A DNA stretch of 64,000 nt from Shewanella oneidensis MR-1 (GTDB taxonomy: Bacteria; Pseudomonadota; Gammaproteobacteria; Enterobacterales; Shewanellaceae): positions 4,697,029-4,761,028 of the forward strand of contig NC_004347.2 in NCBI RefSeq assembly GCF_000146165.2, read 5' to 3'. Both the position numbers and the translations under genes were made by a program. This document shows, piece by piece, positions 35,141-44,943 of this stretch. The notes under the pieces were generated by a model. It did not search any database. It saw nothing but the letters and a program-made list of their open reading frames with translations, and was not told where the DNA came from. Each line of letters begins with the position of its first letter. Position 1 is the stretch's first letter.

Positions 35141-36468
35141 TGAGAGTTCTCCTCGTTTGCCGCCAATACCGCTACCGTGCGATTCGATTTGCGTAAATAA
35201 GTTTGGGCAACACGTTGGATATCCGCGCTCGTGACCTTGTTATAGGCTTCTGGCGCATTAAATAACTTGTCGTAACTGCCAAAATACATTTCATAGGTGC
35301 CGATGGTGTTGGCCTTGCCATTAATGGTTTCCATCGCGCGGTAAAAATCCATCAACTTGATATTTTTAACTTTATCTAGCTCTTGCTGGCTAACGCCATT
35401 GGTCGCAATCGCATCAATTTGTTCAATCAGCGCCCGCTCTAGCGTCGATGCTTTCACCTCTGGCGTAGCCACACCCATGACGTAAAAGAGATTGGGATCG
35501 ACCGACATCGGCATATAAGTTTGCGCTTCTAAGGCCACTTGTTTATCCACCAGCGCTTGATATAAACGCGAGCTATTACCTTGGCTTAAAATCGAGCTTA
35601 ATAAATCCAGCGCATAAAAATCTGCGTGAGTCGCCGCCGGAATATGGTAAGCCAGCATCACATTAGGCGTACTGACCGAGGCTTTTTGTACAAAGGTACG
35701 GCGCTCACCCTTTTGCTCAGGCTCCACAGTACGAATCGCTTTAGGCGGAGTTTGTGCAGGAATAGGCGCAAAGTACTTGTCGGCCAAGGCTTTTACTTGG
35801 GCAAGCTTCACATCGCCCGCAATCACCACCACAGCGTTGTTTGGCGCGTAATAGGTCTTATGGTATTGCACTAAATCTTCTAGCGTCCACGCGGCGATAT
35901 CCGACTCATGACCAATCACAGACCAAGAGTAAGGGTGCGCTAAAAACGCTACGCCTTTAATTTCGCCTTCGAGGGTATTCCAGTTGGAGTTTTCAAGCCC
36001 AGTCGAACGCTCCGACTGCACCACGCCACGCTCGCTTTCCACCATTTCAGGATTGATATCCAAGTTAGCGATACGATCGGCTTCAAGGTCGAACATGGTT
36101 TCTAGCGCATTAGCGGGGAACCAATCGGTGTAAACCGTCATATCCTCTGTGGTATAGGCATTGTTAGCGCCGCCCTCTGCTTCCATCGTACGGTCGAACA
36201 TCTTCGGGCCGTATTTTTTCGAGCCGTTAAACATCATATGCTCGAAAAAGTGTGAGATACCAGTAATGCCAGGGACTTCATTACGGGAACCGACTTTCCA
36301 AAACAGATACATATTGGCATTGGGAATAGAAGAGTCCTCTAGCACCATGATTTTCATACCATTGGCGAGTGTAAAACTCTTGATGTCTTCTGCCGTGGTG
36401 GCCTGTGCTTGGCTCAGGGGATTTAAAAGTCCCATGGCCAACACCAGAGCCGATAGCGTGCGCTTCAT
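35137..36468 (-). CDS. M16-family zinc metallopeptidase (active partner)
   Basis: A 443-residue secreted peptidase with a signal peptide ending QAQA. The inverted zinc motif is H73-F-F-E76-H77, and a downstream Glu lies in ESERGVVQSE. These enzymes cut short peptides, including processed leader peptides. AAGGAGCGAACAAG precedes the ATG. It is the first gene of a two-gene operon with the inactive homologue at 33662-35140. The two together make one M16 heterodimer by analogy with the family. Confidence 0.93.
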   Translation of the reverse strand: MKRTLSALVLAMGLLNPLSQAQATTAEDIKSFTLANGMKIMVLEDSSIPNANMYLFWKVGSRNEVPGITGISHFFEHMMFNGSKKYGPKMFDRTMEAEGGANNAYTTEDMTVYTDWFPANALETMFDLEADRIANLDINPEMVESERGVVQSERSTGLENSNWNTLEGEIKGVAFLAHPYSWSVIGHESDIAAWTLEDLVQYHKTYYAPNNAVVVIAGDVKLAQVKALADKYFAPIPAQTPPKAIRTVEPEQKGERRTFVQKASVSTPNVMLAYHIPAATHADFYALDLLSSILSQGNSSRLYQALVDKQVALEAQTYMPMSVDPNLFYVMGVATPEVKASTLERALIEQIDAIATNGVSQQELDKVKNIKLMDFYRAMETINGKANTIGTYEMYFGSYDKLFNAPEAYNKVTSADIQRVAQTYLRKSNRTVAVLAANEENSQ

Positions 36469-37022
36469 CTTGTTCGCTCCTTGCTGTAAAAATTCACATA
36501 AGAGGGCATATTGATTAACAAATCAAGGGCAAAAAGATCTTCCCACCCAAATTTTTGTAAGCTCAAGTTATACCGCAAAGCTGACGGAATAAGGCTTAAG
36601 CGGTTTATTGCGCCTTGAGCGCCGTTAAAGCGACCTTGGTCATGGCTTCAACGCCAATTTGACCGCATTGCTTCCTCCCCCGATTAACCCTAAAGCTAAG
36701 GCCGACGCGAGCAAGTTTTCCACAAAACGCGATGGATAAGCTGTTGATTTACCGATGCATGGTTTCAGGATGGATGATGTTGGTACATAAGCTGGGACAG
36801 AGAATACGGCCATAGCGATACCCTATTGTTGTTTTTATAAGCGACCTAAACTACAGGTACATCACTGATTTGTTAATAGATTTAATGCTTAGGTTGGTCA
36901 TGTCGATTTGTATTGACCATTGCTGGTATCAGAATCATAGGCAAGACAATCCCAAACTTAAGCGCATAAAAAAGGGCCTTCGTTAGAAGGCCCAAAGACA
37001 AGGTACTGCTTAAAGGTGAAGT
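36469..37022. other. 554-base intergenic region with a possible gene remnant
   Basis: Between the M16 operon and the protease gene on the same strand. On the minus strand, about 36605-36725, one frame reads LLASALALGLIGGGSNA and a shifted frame continues GVEAMTKVALTALKAQ and stops. Together these look like a small gene broken by a frameshift, or chance. The protease terminator lies at 36965-36994. Confidence 0.35.
36965..36994 (-). terminator. Rho-independent terminator of the GlyGly-CTERM protease
   Basis: GGGCCTT (36974-36980) pairs with AAGGCCC (36987-36993). Read on the minus strand, the stem is followed by T6. It lies about 30 bases after the protease stop codon. Confidence 0.88.
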
Positions 37023-40000
37023 TTACTTATTAACATTCCATTTTTGACGTGATACTGCCATCAATCCAAGCATCAGGACAGCAAGCCAGCCCAAGCTACC
37101 GCCACTGCTATCTTTAGTCTCTTCCACAGGAGGCGTTGGAGGCGTAGGTGGAGTCGGCGGCGTTGGCTCCACACCATCAGAGTTCACGACTAAGTTGAAG
37201 CTCGTTTGCACCATGTCATTTTGATAAACCTTATCAAAGGCTTTCACTGTGACAGTGGTTGTACCGTGCCAATCTTTTTCGGGTGTGATGGTGACTTTGT
37301 TGCCATTAACGACTGACGTGATGTGCGCGCCTGTCACTTGGATACCATTAGCGGTATTTTCTTTATCTTGCACTAGCACCTCAAAACTGATGCTGGTGTT
37401 TTCAGCAACGGACATATTGCCAAGGGCACCTATCGCAAGGTTTGAAGGTACTTTGAAGCTTCCGCTAGAGGTCATACTATTGCTGCCGGTGTAATCACTT
37501 TTAGCAATAATCTGCAGATCTTGACCTACAGCTTTAGCACCAACACGGGCCGAGAATGATAGTTCAATTGCCGTCGCTTCAGGTCCAGTGTAGTTAGCAC
37601 AGACCACTAAGCCTTCTGCAATTTTCTTATCCAGATCGTTAAAGGCAAAACCATCGCCAATATAACCATACGCTGGGCCGAAGGTGCCACGTGGTCCATG
37701 GTAACCATGTAAACCAATTGAACCTAAATGCGCTTTGTTACCCGTTAATTTGTCATAGGCAAAAATAAACTCATGTTCACCTGGGGCAAAATTAAGCTGC
37801 GTCGAAGCTAATAGCTCAAAGCTGTAGCGAGCATCGTAGTCAGGATCATGGTTAACACCAAAGGCAAACTCCTGACGCATATTGTCCCATTCAACAATCA
37901 GGTAGCGGCGGTCGTTCGTCACGGCAAGGGATACACCGTCAAAGCTTTCGCTATCCATATTATATTCTGGGATGGTAATACCATCTCCACGCCATAACGG
38001 AGCAATCACTGTATCAGGGAAATATTGCTCTTCCATTGGGTAGTGAGCAGCCCAGAACAGTGGTAGTTGATCGAGCTGAATAAAGCCACCAGGAGAAATA
38101 CTTAAGGTATCTTTGTGTGAGTATTCTTCTGGGTTGTTATACAGCGGGATACGATCAATACCAAACGTACTTAATGGCACAGTTACTGTATCATTCACCC
38201 GACCAGCAATCGCTGTTTCAGACTCAATTCCTGCCTCGGTAAATAAATCCAAATAATAAGGATTCGAACCGATAGGAATTCGACAGCTCTCGTCGGTCTC
38301 ACTGGTGGTAAAGGTGTATTGACGTTTTTGCGCATTACTCGCCTGTTGCATCGCTTTCAGGGTGATTTGCTGTGCAGCAACAGTCAGGCCAGCTTTAAGA
38401 TCTTGGTTATTGCTGTTCGCTTTTAGCGTGTCAGGCAATAATTGCAAACCTTCGGGCAGCGTTAAGGCAATATTCACATCGCGCTCTAATCCGAGTAGGT
38501 TTGGTGCCATCACCATCTTAACCTCAACAACATCGCCTTCTTTGGCCTGTTGTTGGCTGGTCGTGATACTGACATCATCGCCCTCATGCACTAAATGCAC
38601 GGCCATTTTGCCAATGCTACCTACGTTTTGCGCGCCATTACCGACTTCAACCAAACCGTATAAGCGATCACCCGCTTTACTGCCAGTGGCAGACCAGTTC
38701 ATTTGTAATTGGTAAGGATCGATACCATTGGTACTGGCAAGCCCAGTCACATTAAGTTGCTTAGTATCAGTGTCGGAAATGATCGCCAGACTCGCTTTAA
38801 TGTTGTCTTTGGTATCAATTTCATCTCCCCATGGGCGCTTAAAGTTGCCTAACATCACCCAATAACGACCAGGCGTTGGATCATTAATCGCGCAATAGTC
38901 GGTAACATCGGTATAAGAGTAACAAATCGCCTCGTCATACCATTCCACTTTGCCGTTATTATTGAGATCCATACCAATATCTAACGACGTCGATGCTGAT
39001 TTATCAGCTGATACCTCTTCCCACACAATGCGGCGAGTACCTTCTGGCACATCAAAGAACTGCAATACAATACCTGGGTTATTGACCAAGGTTTCTGGAT
39101 CGCGGAACTTCACATAGGCAGCGCTAAGCTTGTGCTCAGTTACTTTACCAGCCGTTAAGCCGCTCACTTTGACATTAAGCTCGCTGATTTCTTTGGTCAT
39201 CAACTCAGGTGTCAGCATGGTGCCAGTATCGCGATGGATTTTACCCGTGACAATTTCTGGCAAGCTAGAGCCTGTAAAGCGCGCCATAACAGGCAAGTAT
39301 TGAGCTGGCAAACTGGCATCCGTTGGTTTCAGGTCAATTTTACCAAACACTTCGTTTGAGGAAGAGTTAGCGTTGACTGAGGTCACATCGAGGATTTTCG
39401 CCGTCACCATAATACTTTGTTGCTCACCCGCTTTTAACTTAATCGTTTGCGGATAAACACTTAGCTCAAGGAAAGGCGCGCCTTCTGTGGTGATTTCGGT
39501 CGCCCTCACGTTCCACTCACCGTCAGTCGTGGCAGTAAAGGTACGCATCCAAGTGCAGCTACTTTTACATTCAGCATTAACCAGGTAAGGCACGTTTAAC
39601 GCGGTCACATCGCCACCTTCCATCGGGTTGGCGGCGCGGTAATTATCACCGTTTTCATCCATCACCAGACCCGCTTTTACGGCTCTGGCAACGTTAATCA
39701 CCCCGCTACCCATATCGTAGAAAGTCGCATCCACTAATTTTGGTGGATTCTCGTATGTTGGTGCTTTACCTAACACGGCTGTGGTCATCAGGGCTGACTG
39801 GATCATCGCAGGCGTCCACTGTGGGTGCGCCTGAGTGAGCAGTGCTAATGCACCTGCAACATGGGGGCCTGACATCGAGGTACCGCTGATTGCCACATAA
39901 TCGCTGGGCGATGGATACAGATTGAAGGGCATTTCATCTGAGTAGGCAGCAAACACATCCACCCCAGGGGCGGACACGTTAGGCACCATCACATTGGGGT

Positions 40001-41927
40001 TTGTATGGCTAGGGCCACGGGAGGAAAAGTCGGCTAACACATCGGCTTCACGCTCTGTGGTGATAATTTTACCTGCAGTAATGGTTACTGTTGGTGCTGT
40101 AGCGTTGGCGACCCACTTCACTAGCTGATTACCTGATGCAGCATCAATATGCATTCCAGGGATCGGGAAAGGGTTTAAGCTGAGGCTGTTCGCGCCAGTC
40201 CCATCATCAAACGAAACGGCGTTATACAGGATAATCCCGCCCGCGCCACCTGCTGCAACGTTAATCCCTTTTTGTACTCGGCCATTTTCTCCACGCTTAC
40301 AGATGACAACATCGTCACTTTTAAAAGTGCCCGCGGGGAAGGGTTGTAAACAGAGAGGGTCATTGTGAGCGGCAGCATCAACTAAATTACCCGTAATATC
40401 ACCTGTTACGGCATAGCCAGTCATATCTTCGGGAGCATTTTCACCCACAAAAGACAGTTTGCCTTCAACAGGTTCAATTTGGCGTCCATGGGTACTGGCG
40501 GCAACGGATGTTAACCAAGGTGATACATGGTCGATATAACCTGGGCCATAACGTCCCCAGTTACCCGCCGAGGCAGCAACAGAGATCCCTGATTCACGCG
40601 CAGCTAAAAACGCCATTTCAACGGCATCGTACCAAGGCAGATTTTCAAGCCCACCGATGGAGAAGTTAATCACATCAACGCCGTCGATAATGGCATCTTC
40701 AATCGCGGCTACCAATGCATCGCCAGGACAACCACCGAAGGTTTCGCCATAAGACCCACCACCGGGATAGCACACTTGATAGGCAATAATGTTGGCCCTC
40801 GGGGCAACGCCTGAAATTTCAGGGAAGACTAAAGAAGTATCAAAACCATCTGATTTTTCATCAGTTCCATTGAGCTTAAAGGGCACATTGTAGAGCACGT
40901 TACCCGCAACTGTACTGGCAGTGTGCGAACCATGGCCGTTGTAATCTTCACCGTTTGGAGGGCGTTTATAATCAACTTCCCATGGCGGCAGATCGGGTTG
41001 GAAAATCGGATCTTTATAGGTATCGGTAATGATATCGTAAGAACGAACACCGATAAGCTTGCTGTTACACATCAAAGGATATTCTTGGCAGTCGCCCAGA
41101 TATTTTCCTTCGCCTAATGGGTTTACGTGCTTATAACCGTCTGCCGAGACTGCGGCAAAAGAGGGGTGATCTGAGTTAATCCCAGTATCGATAATACCGG
41201 CAATGATGCCCTCACCGCGCATAGCAACGCCATCGGGAGTGCTCGTGCCCTGCCAAATCATATCAGCGCCAATATGCTTAGGACCGACATCGGTGAATAA
41301 TTGGTATTCCTTCGCCCGAGTCACCACTTTAACATTGGGCAACTTAGCTACTTCAGCGGCTTGTTCTTGAGTTAACACCATGGTCATGCCGTTTAGTGCC
41401 ACATTAAAGCGACGTTTTATTTCAGCATCTGGCGCAACACGCTTGATTTGGCTAGCCGTGTCATCCTGAGAACGCGTTAAAAAAGCTTGGTAGTTTTTAA
41501 CTGTATTGCTCTTTAAATCGATAGTCCCAAAACGCTCATTGGAACGTATTGCAGGCTGATTGCTACGGGGTGACGTTGCGGCAAACTCAGGTCTATCACC
41601 CTGATAAAGTGAAACCGGGGCATCCATTAATTGAATAATATAGGTATGCGTTCCATCAATGTCCTTTTCCCAAGCAAATGGCGCCTTATGGCTACTACCA
41701 TTTACAGCGCGATGGACGTTCATACCAATTTGGCCAGGTCTGTCAGCGCGATTCAGAGCCGGATGAGTAGGTTTATTTTTATTGGCTAATATTTGTTCTG
41801 GTGCCAGCTTGATACCAATGAGTTTCTGCTCAGCTTGGTTCCTATCTAAAGGATTGGCAACTAATGTCCCTATTCCGGTCGCGTATAGCGCCGCAAAGGT
41901 CATTATGCTGATCTTCTTCAATTTCAT
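37023..41927 (-). CDS. Large secreted S8 subtilisin-like protease with GlyGly-CTERM anchor
   Basis: A 1634-residue multidomain protease. In order it has a signal peptide, an I9-type propeptide (about residues 90-210), an S8 catalytic domain with Asp247 (IIDTG), His332 (NGHGSH) and Ser684 (SGTSMSG), and a PA domain inserted near residues 500-615. Long fibronectin- and immunoglobulin-like regions follow, then a PPTPPTPPTPP linker and a C-terminal GGSLGWLAVLMLG segment with basic end. That tail is a GlyGly-CTERM signal, normally processed by rhombosortase during type II secretion. AAAGGAATGAGTA precedes the ATG. A LysR gene is divergent 283 bases away. Confidence 0.95.
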   Translation of the reverse strand: MKLKKISIMTFAALYATGIGTLVANPLDRNQAEQKLIGIKLAPEQILANKNKPTHPALNRADRPGQIGMNVHRAVNGSSHKAPFAWEKDIDGTHTYIIQLMDAPVSLYQGDRPEFAATSPRSNQPAIRSNERFGTIDLKSNTVKNYQAFLTRSQDDTASQIKRVAPDAEIKRRFNVALNGMTMVLTQEQAAEVAKLPNVKVVTRAKEYQLFTDVGPKHIGADMIWQGTSTPDGVAMRGEGIIAGIIDTGINSDHPSFAAVSADGYKHVNPLGEGKYLGDCQEYPLMCNSKLIGVRSYDIITDTYKDPIFQPDLPPWEVDYKRPPNGEDYNGHGSHTASTVAGNVLYNVPFKLNGTDEKSDGFDTSLVFPEISGVAPRANIIAYQVCYPGGGSYGETFGGCPGDALVAAIEDAIIDGVDVINFSIGGLENLPWYDAVEMAFLAARESGISVAASAGNWGRYGPGYIDHVSPWLTSVAASTHGRQIEPVEGKLSFVGENAPEDMTGYAVTGDITGNLVDAAAHNDPLCLQPFPAGTFKSDDVVICKRGENGRVQKGINVAAGGAGGIILYNAVSFDDGTGANSLSLNPFPIPGMHIDAASGNQLVKWVANATAPTVTITAGKIITTEREADVLADFSSRGPSHTNPNVMVPNVSAPGVDVFAAYSDEMPFNLYPSPSDYVAISGTSMSGPHVAGALALLTQAHPQWTPAMIQSALMTTAVLGKAPTYENPPKLVDATFYDMGSGVINVARAVKAGLVMDENGDNYRAANPMEGGDVTALNVPYLVNAECKSSCTWMRTFTATTDGEWNVRATEITTEGAPFLELSVYPQTIKLKAGEQQSIMVTAKILDVTSVNANSSSNEVFGKIDLKPTDASLPAQYLPVMARFTGSSLPEIVTGKIHRDTGTMLTPELMTKEISELNVKVSGLTAGKVTEHKLSAAYVKFRDPETLVNNPGIVLQFFDVPEGTRRIVWEEVSADKSASTSLDIGMDLNNNGKVEWYDEAICYSYTDVTDYCAINDPTPGRYWVMLGNFKRPWGDEIDTKDNIKASLAIISDTDTKQLNVTGLASTNGIDPYQLQMNWSATGSKAGDRLYGLVEVGNGAQNVGSIGKMAVHLVHEGDDVSITTSQQQAKEGDVVEVKMVMAPNLLGLERDVNIALTLPEGLQLLPDTLKANSNNQDLKAGLTVAAQQITLKAMQQASNAQKRQYTFTTSETDESCRIPIGSNPYYLDLFTEAGIESETAIAGRVNDTVTVPLSTFGIDRIPLYNNPEEYSHKDTLSISPGGFIQLDQLPLFWAAHYPMEEQYFPDTVIAPLWRGDGITIPEYNMDSESFDGVSLAVTNDRRYLIVEWDNMRQEFAFGVNHDPDYDARYSFELLASTQLNFAPGEHEFIFAYDKLTGNKAHLGSIGLHGYHGPRGTFGPAYGYIGDGFAFNDLDKKIAEGLVVCANYTGPEATAIELSFSARVGAKAVGQDLQIIAKSDYTGSNSMTSSGSFKVPSNLAIGALGNMSVAENTSISFEVLVQDKENTANGIQVTGAHITSVVNGNKVTITPEKDWHGTTTVTVKAFDKVYQNDMVQTSFNLVVNSDGVEPTPPTPPTPPTPPVEETKDSSGGSLGWLAVLMLGLMAVSRQKWNVNK

Positions 41928-42174
41928 TACTCATTCCTTTGTTAGAGTTATGTTGCAAATTTGTTTATTTGCGGAATGAATAGTTACCGTCAGCCATACT
42001 TTAAGGCCAATGCTTTTTGCGTATCGCCCCATGACAAAAAGCTATACACCCTAGCCACGTAAAAATTAATAAAACAAAACATAACCTTACAGATCGATAT
42101 TTACCTCTACCCTTAAGTTAGCGATACAAATTGTCACTAAAGCCTGCTTGTCGATACTTAACCACAAGCGTATG

Positions 42175-42191
42175 TTGCAACCATGTTGCAA
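42175..42191. promoter_or_regulatory. TTGCA-N7-TGCAA dyad before the LysR gene
   Basis: TTGCA (42175-42179) and TGCAA (42187-42191) form an inverted repeat that is also a direct repeat of ATGTTGCAA with an 11-base period. It lies 20 bases upstream of the LysR start. A further ATGTTGCAA lies at 41950-41958 in the protease leader. LysR regulators commonly bind such interrupted dyads near divergent promoters. Confidence 0.5.
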
Positions 42192-42210
42192 TTATTTAGC
42201 AAATTAACTT

Positions 42211-43101
42211 GTGATTGAGTTTAAGCATCTTAAAAACTTCCAAATTTTAGCCAAAGAACGTAATTTCCAAAAAGCAGCCCAAAAATTAAATCTTGCTCAA
42301 CCTTCATTAAGCCGGAGTATTCAACGACTCGAGCACCTACTTGGCACCGAACTTTTGCTTAGGGGAAGCCAATCAACCTCTTTAACTCCCGCAGGAGAGT
42401 TGGTTCTTAGCCATAGCCAGCATATTTTGCAAAATGTCGAAACCCTGCGAAAAGAATTGCAATATATGCAGGGGAAAAGCAGCGGTTATTTATCCATCGG
42501 CGCAAGCCCTGTGCCAGCAAATACGATTCTAGGCCCCATTCTCGGGCGTTTTTTTGAGCAATATCCAGATATTCATATCGATCTAGAGGTTGGAACCTGG
42601 CAGCAACAACTCGAAAAATTGCTGCGGGGAGAACTCACTCTGCTAATTACAGATGTTGAAGGTGAAATTATTGGTCACGAAAGCGCAATACAATCCTTTA
42701 ATTTACCTTCTTTTGAAGCGGTGTTTTGTACCAGAGTGGGACATCCGTTGACGTATTTAGATCACTTAACGCTAGAGGATATTAGAAACTACCCGCTCGC
42801 CATACCCAAAAACTTACCTTATGGCGTTAGCGAACAATTTGGCGATCTGTTTAATAAGTATCGAACAGACTTTTCGGGATTATTACATTACGACTCATTC
42901 CCTCCCATAAAAGGCGCCTTGTTACATTCTCAAATTGTCGCATTAACACCACAAATCACCTTATTTGATGATGACATTAAAAATGCGGTACGCGTTATAA
43001 CGCCACTTGATATGCCTAAACTAAACGTATTTTTTAGTGTTGTGATGCTTAAAAAGCAAATCAGTATTCCAGCAAAACGCCTGTTAAGTTTGTTACTTTA
43101 A
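42211..43101 (+). CDS. LysR-family regulator divergent from the protease gene
   Basis: A 296-residue LysR-type regulator with an N-terminal helix-turn-helix (FQKAAQKLNLAQPSLSRSIQRLE, about residues 18-40) and a full effector domain. The start is GTG 42211, with no good Shine-Dalgarno sequence, so it may be weakly translated. The divergent placement and the TTGCA dyad between the genes point to control of the protease gene, its own gene, or both. This is inferred from position. Confidence 0.85.
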   Translation: MIEFKHLKNFQILAKERNFQKAAQKLNLAQPSLSRSIQRLEHLLGTELLLRGSQSTSLTPAGELVLSHSQHILQNVETLRKELQYMQGKSSGYLSIGASPVPANTILGPILGRFFEQYPDIHIDLEVGTWQQQLEKLLRGELTLLITDVEGEIIGHESAIQSFNLPSFEAVFCTRVGHPLTYLDHLTLEDIRNYPLAIPKNLPYGVSEQFGDLFNKYRTDFSGLLHYDSFPPIKGALLHSQIVALTPQITLFDDDIKNAVRVITPLDMPKLNVFFSVVMLKKQISIPAKRLLSLLL

Positions 43102-43328
43102 GTAGCAGTTGTATTTACCACGGAAGATACCGCGCCATTTACATTAAAAAGAGAGTTAAATTCAATATAAAACTCGATTAAGCAACCATTTTTAGCCTTT
43201 CATTCCGCCAAACATAGTTTATTAACCTTGGCATTTCTCATGCCTGCCTGATTGCAATCGTATTCAAACTTTTAAGCAGGATTAAATACGCTAAGCTGCT
43301 CTCAATCACCATCCCAAAAAAAACCAAT

Positions 43329-44255
43329 ATGATGAGATTACTCGGCATTTTATTTATACTGCTAAGCTCAAGTTTCAATGTATATGCGCAATTACCGCAA
43401 GTAAGCGCAGGCAGCATTGAGCGACTCACCAGTTTCCCTTCTGCCTTTGTTCCGCCTCGAAATATCGATATTTGGTTACCTGCGGGTTACGATAAACAGC
43501 AACGTTATGCCGTGCTGTATATGCATGATGGTCAAATGCTATTTGATGCGACAACAAGCTGGAATAAACAGGAGTGGCAAATTGATGAGGTGGCATCGAG
43601 ATTAATAAAAGCAGGAAAAACTCAACCTTTTATCGTGGTTGGAATCGATAACGCAGGCGAAAATCGCCATAGCGAATACTTTCCACAGCAACCCTTTGAA
43701 AATCTGTCCCAAGCACAACAAACTGCACTTTATCAATTACAACGCACCAAAAACCAAGCGCTATTTAGCCAGCAAGTGTACTCAGATCGCTACCTCAAAT
43801 TTCTAGTGACAGAACTTAAGCCCTATATTGATAGCCATTACTCTGTTTATACAGATGCCGCCCATACCTTTGTCATGGGATCGAGTATGGGCGGATTAAT
43901 TTCACTGTATGCGATCAGCGAATATCCTCATATTTTCGGTGGTGCGGCTTGCCTATCAACTCACTGGCCAGGTACGTTTGAGCAGCAAAACAACCCTATT
44001 CCGCCTGCATTTTTTAACTATATGCAGCAAAAACTCCCCGATCCTTCGACACATAAACTCTATTTTGACCATGGAACGGCCACTTTAGATGCCTGGTATC
44101 CACAATTACAAGCTAAAGCAGATAAGATCATTGAGGCGAAAGGCTACACAAGTCAGAATTGGCAAAGCCTAATATTCGAAGGTGCCGAGCATAGTGAGCA
44201 CGCTTGGGCGGCGAGGCTAGATATCCCACTTATCTTTTTGCTCGCTTTAAAATAG
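43329..44255 (+). CDS. Secreted esterase-D-type alpha/beta hydrolase
   Basis: A 308-residue exported hydrolase with a signal peptide ending VYAQ near residue 21. The fold is that of the putative esterase family: YMHDGQMLFD near residue 70, the nucleophile in GSSMGGL (about residue 182) and a likely catalytic His in GAEHSEHAW near residue 288. Relatives include siderophore and feruloyl esterases; the substrate here is unknown. Two adjacent ATG codons (43329 and 43332) are possible starts. It is the last core gene before the cassette region. Confidence 0.85.
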   Translation: MMRLLGILFILLSSSFNVYAQLPQVSAGSIERLTSFPSAFVPPRNIDIWLPAGYDKQQRYAVLYMHDGQMLFDATTSWNKQEWQIDEVASRLIKAGKTQPFIVVGIDNAGENRHSEYFPQQPFENLSQAQQTALYQLQRTKNQALFSQQVYSDRYLKFLVTELKPYIDSHYSVYTDAAHTFVMGSSMGGLISLYAISEYPHIFGGAACLSTHWPGTFEQQNNPIPPAFFNYMQQKLPDPSTHKLYFDHGTATLDAWYPQLQAKADKIIEAKGYTSQNWQSLIFEGAEHSEHAWAARLDIPLIFLLALK

Positions 44256-44259
44256 CAAT

Positions 44260-44283
44260 GCCCTCTTCAATTATTAAGAGGGC
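44260..44283 (+). terminator. Possible terminator after the esterase gene
   Basis: GCCCTCTT (44260-44267) and AAGAGGGC (44276-44283) make a perfect eight-base-pair stem. The T-run is missing, so termination would be weak. Confidence 0.5.
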
Positions 44284-44387
44284 TAATCGCCAGCTTTCAG
44301 GCTGGGCAAGCTTTGGGACAAAAGCGTGATGGTCCCTTTGCTCTAACTCGTCTGTTTAGGATTAAATTTCTATGGCTTAACGATTAA

Positions 44388-44462
44388 GCTAACGGGCGTC
44401 CAAAAGCGCAGCTTTTGGACGTCCAGCGAACGAAGTGAGCGATAGTTGAGCGCATTGTTAGC
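44388..44462 (-). other. Integron attC site 1
   Basis: On the minus strand the site runs from GCTAACAATGCGC to CCCGTTAGC, about 75 bases. It has outer GCTAAC/GTTAGC core sites and an internal strong inverted repeat (GTCCAAAAGC / GCTTTTGGAC). The stop codon of the minus-strand gene 44458-44943 falls inside the first core site, the usual arrangement of an integron cassette. Confidence 0.75.
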
Positions 44463-44943
44463 TGCCTTCACCTGGCTTGCTCGTATTGCCGACAACCTCG
44501 TTGTATAAATTTGAAAATCTTTCAATCACACGCTCAGCAAAGAAGCCAGTGATAGCGGAAACACCGGTTACACCCCAGACATTAAATGTATCTATTTGAG
44601 TTTGATTGATAATGCCTGCTCTCAAAATTAGAAAAAGAACAAGAGAGACAAATAAGCCTACTATAGCTGCGTGCACCATATGCCATAGGTTAAGCGATTC
44701 ATTTTTAATAACGGCATCATGTGAAAAATAGCGCATAAGGCCGCCCATCATTCCCGAGGATGATACTGCAAGAAATACTTGAGCTTCACGCAGTCTTGCG
44801 GGGTCCTCAAAGGGCAGGCTTTCGTAGAAAAGTATTGAAAAGCCTACGCCGAATAAGGTTAGAAAGAATAGCGAGATAGCTAAAGCTCTCACCACAAAGT
44901 AACTAAATTTATCAGGCTCTATCGCTATAAAGGTAGTGTTCAT
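44458..44943 (-). CDS. Integron cassette gene: four-helix membrane protein of unknown function
   Basis: A 161-residue protein with four hydrophobic segments (about residues 17-40, 53-68, 88-110 and 118-138) and a hydrophilic C-terminus. No family was recognised. It ends in attC site 1, so it is a cassette gene read on the minus strand. The ATG lies at the edge of the IS256-family element, only a base away, and has no ribosome binding site. The native 5' end or promoter has therefore probably been replaced, and expression is doubtful. Confidence 0.7.
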   Translation of the reverse strand: MNTTFIAIEPDKFSYFVVRALAISLFFLTLFGVGFSILFYESLPFEDPARLREAQVFLAVSSSGMMGGLMRYFSHDAVIKNESLNLWHMVHAAIVGLFVSLVLFLILRAGIINQTQIDTFNVWGVTGVSAITGFFAERVIERFSNLYNEVVGNTSKPGEGS

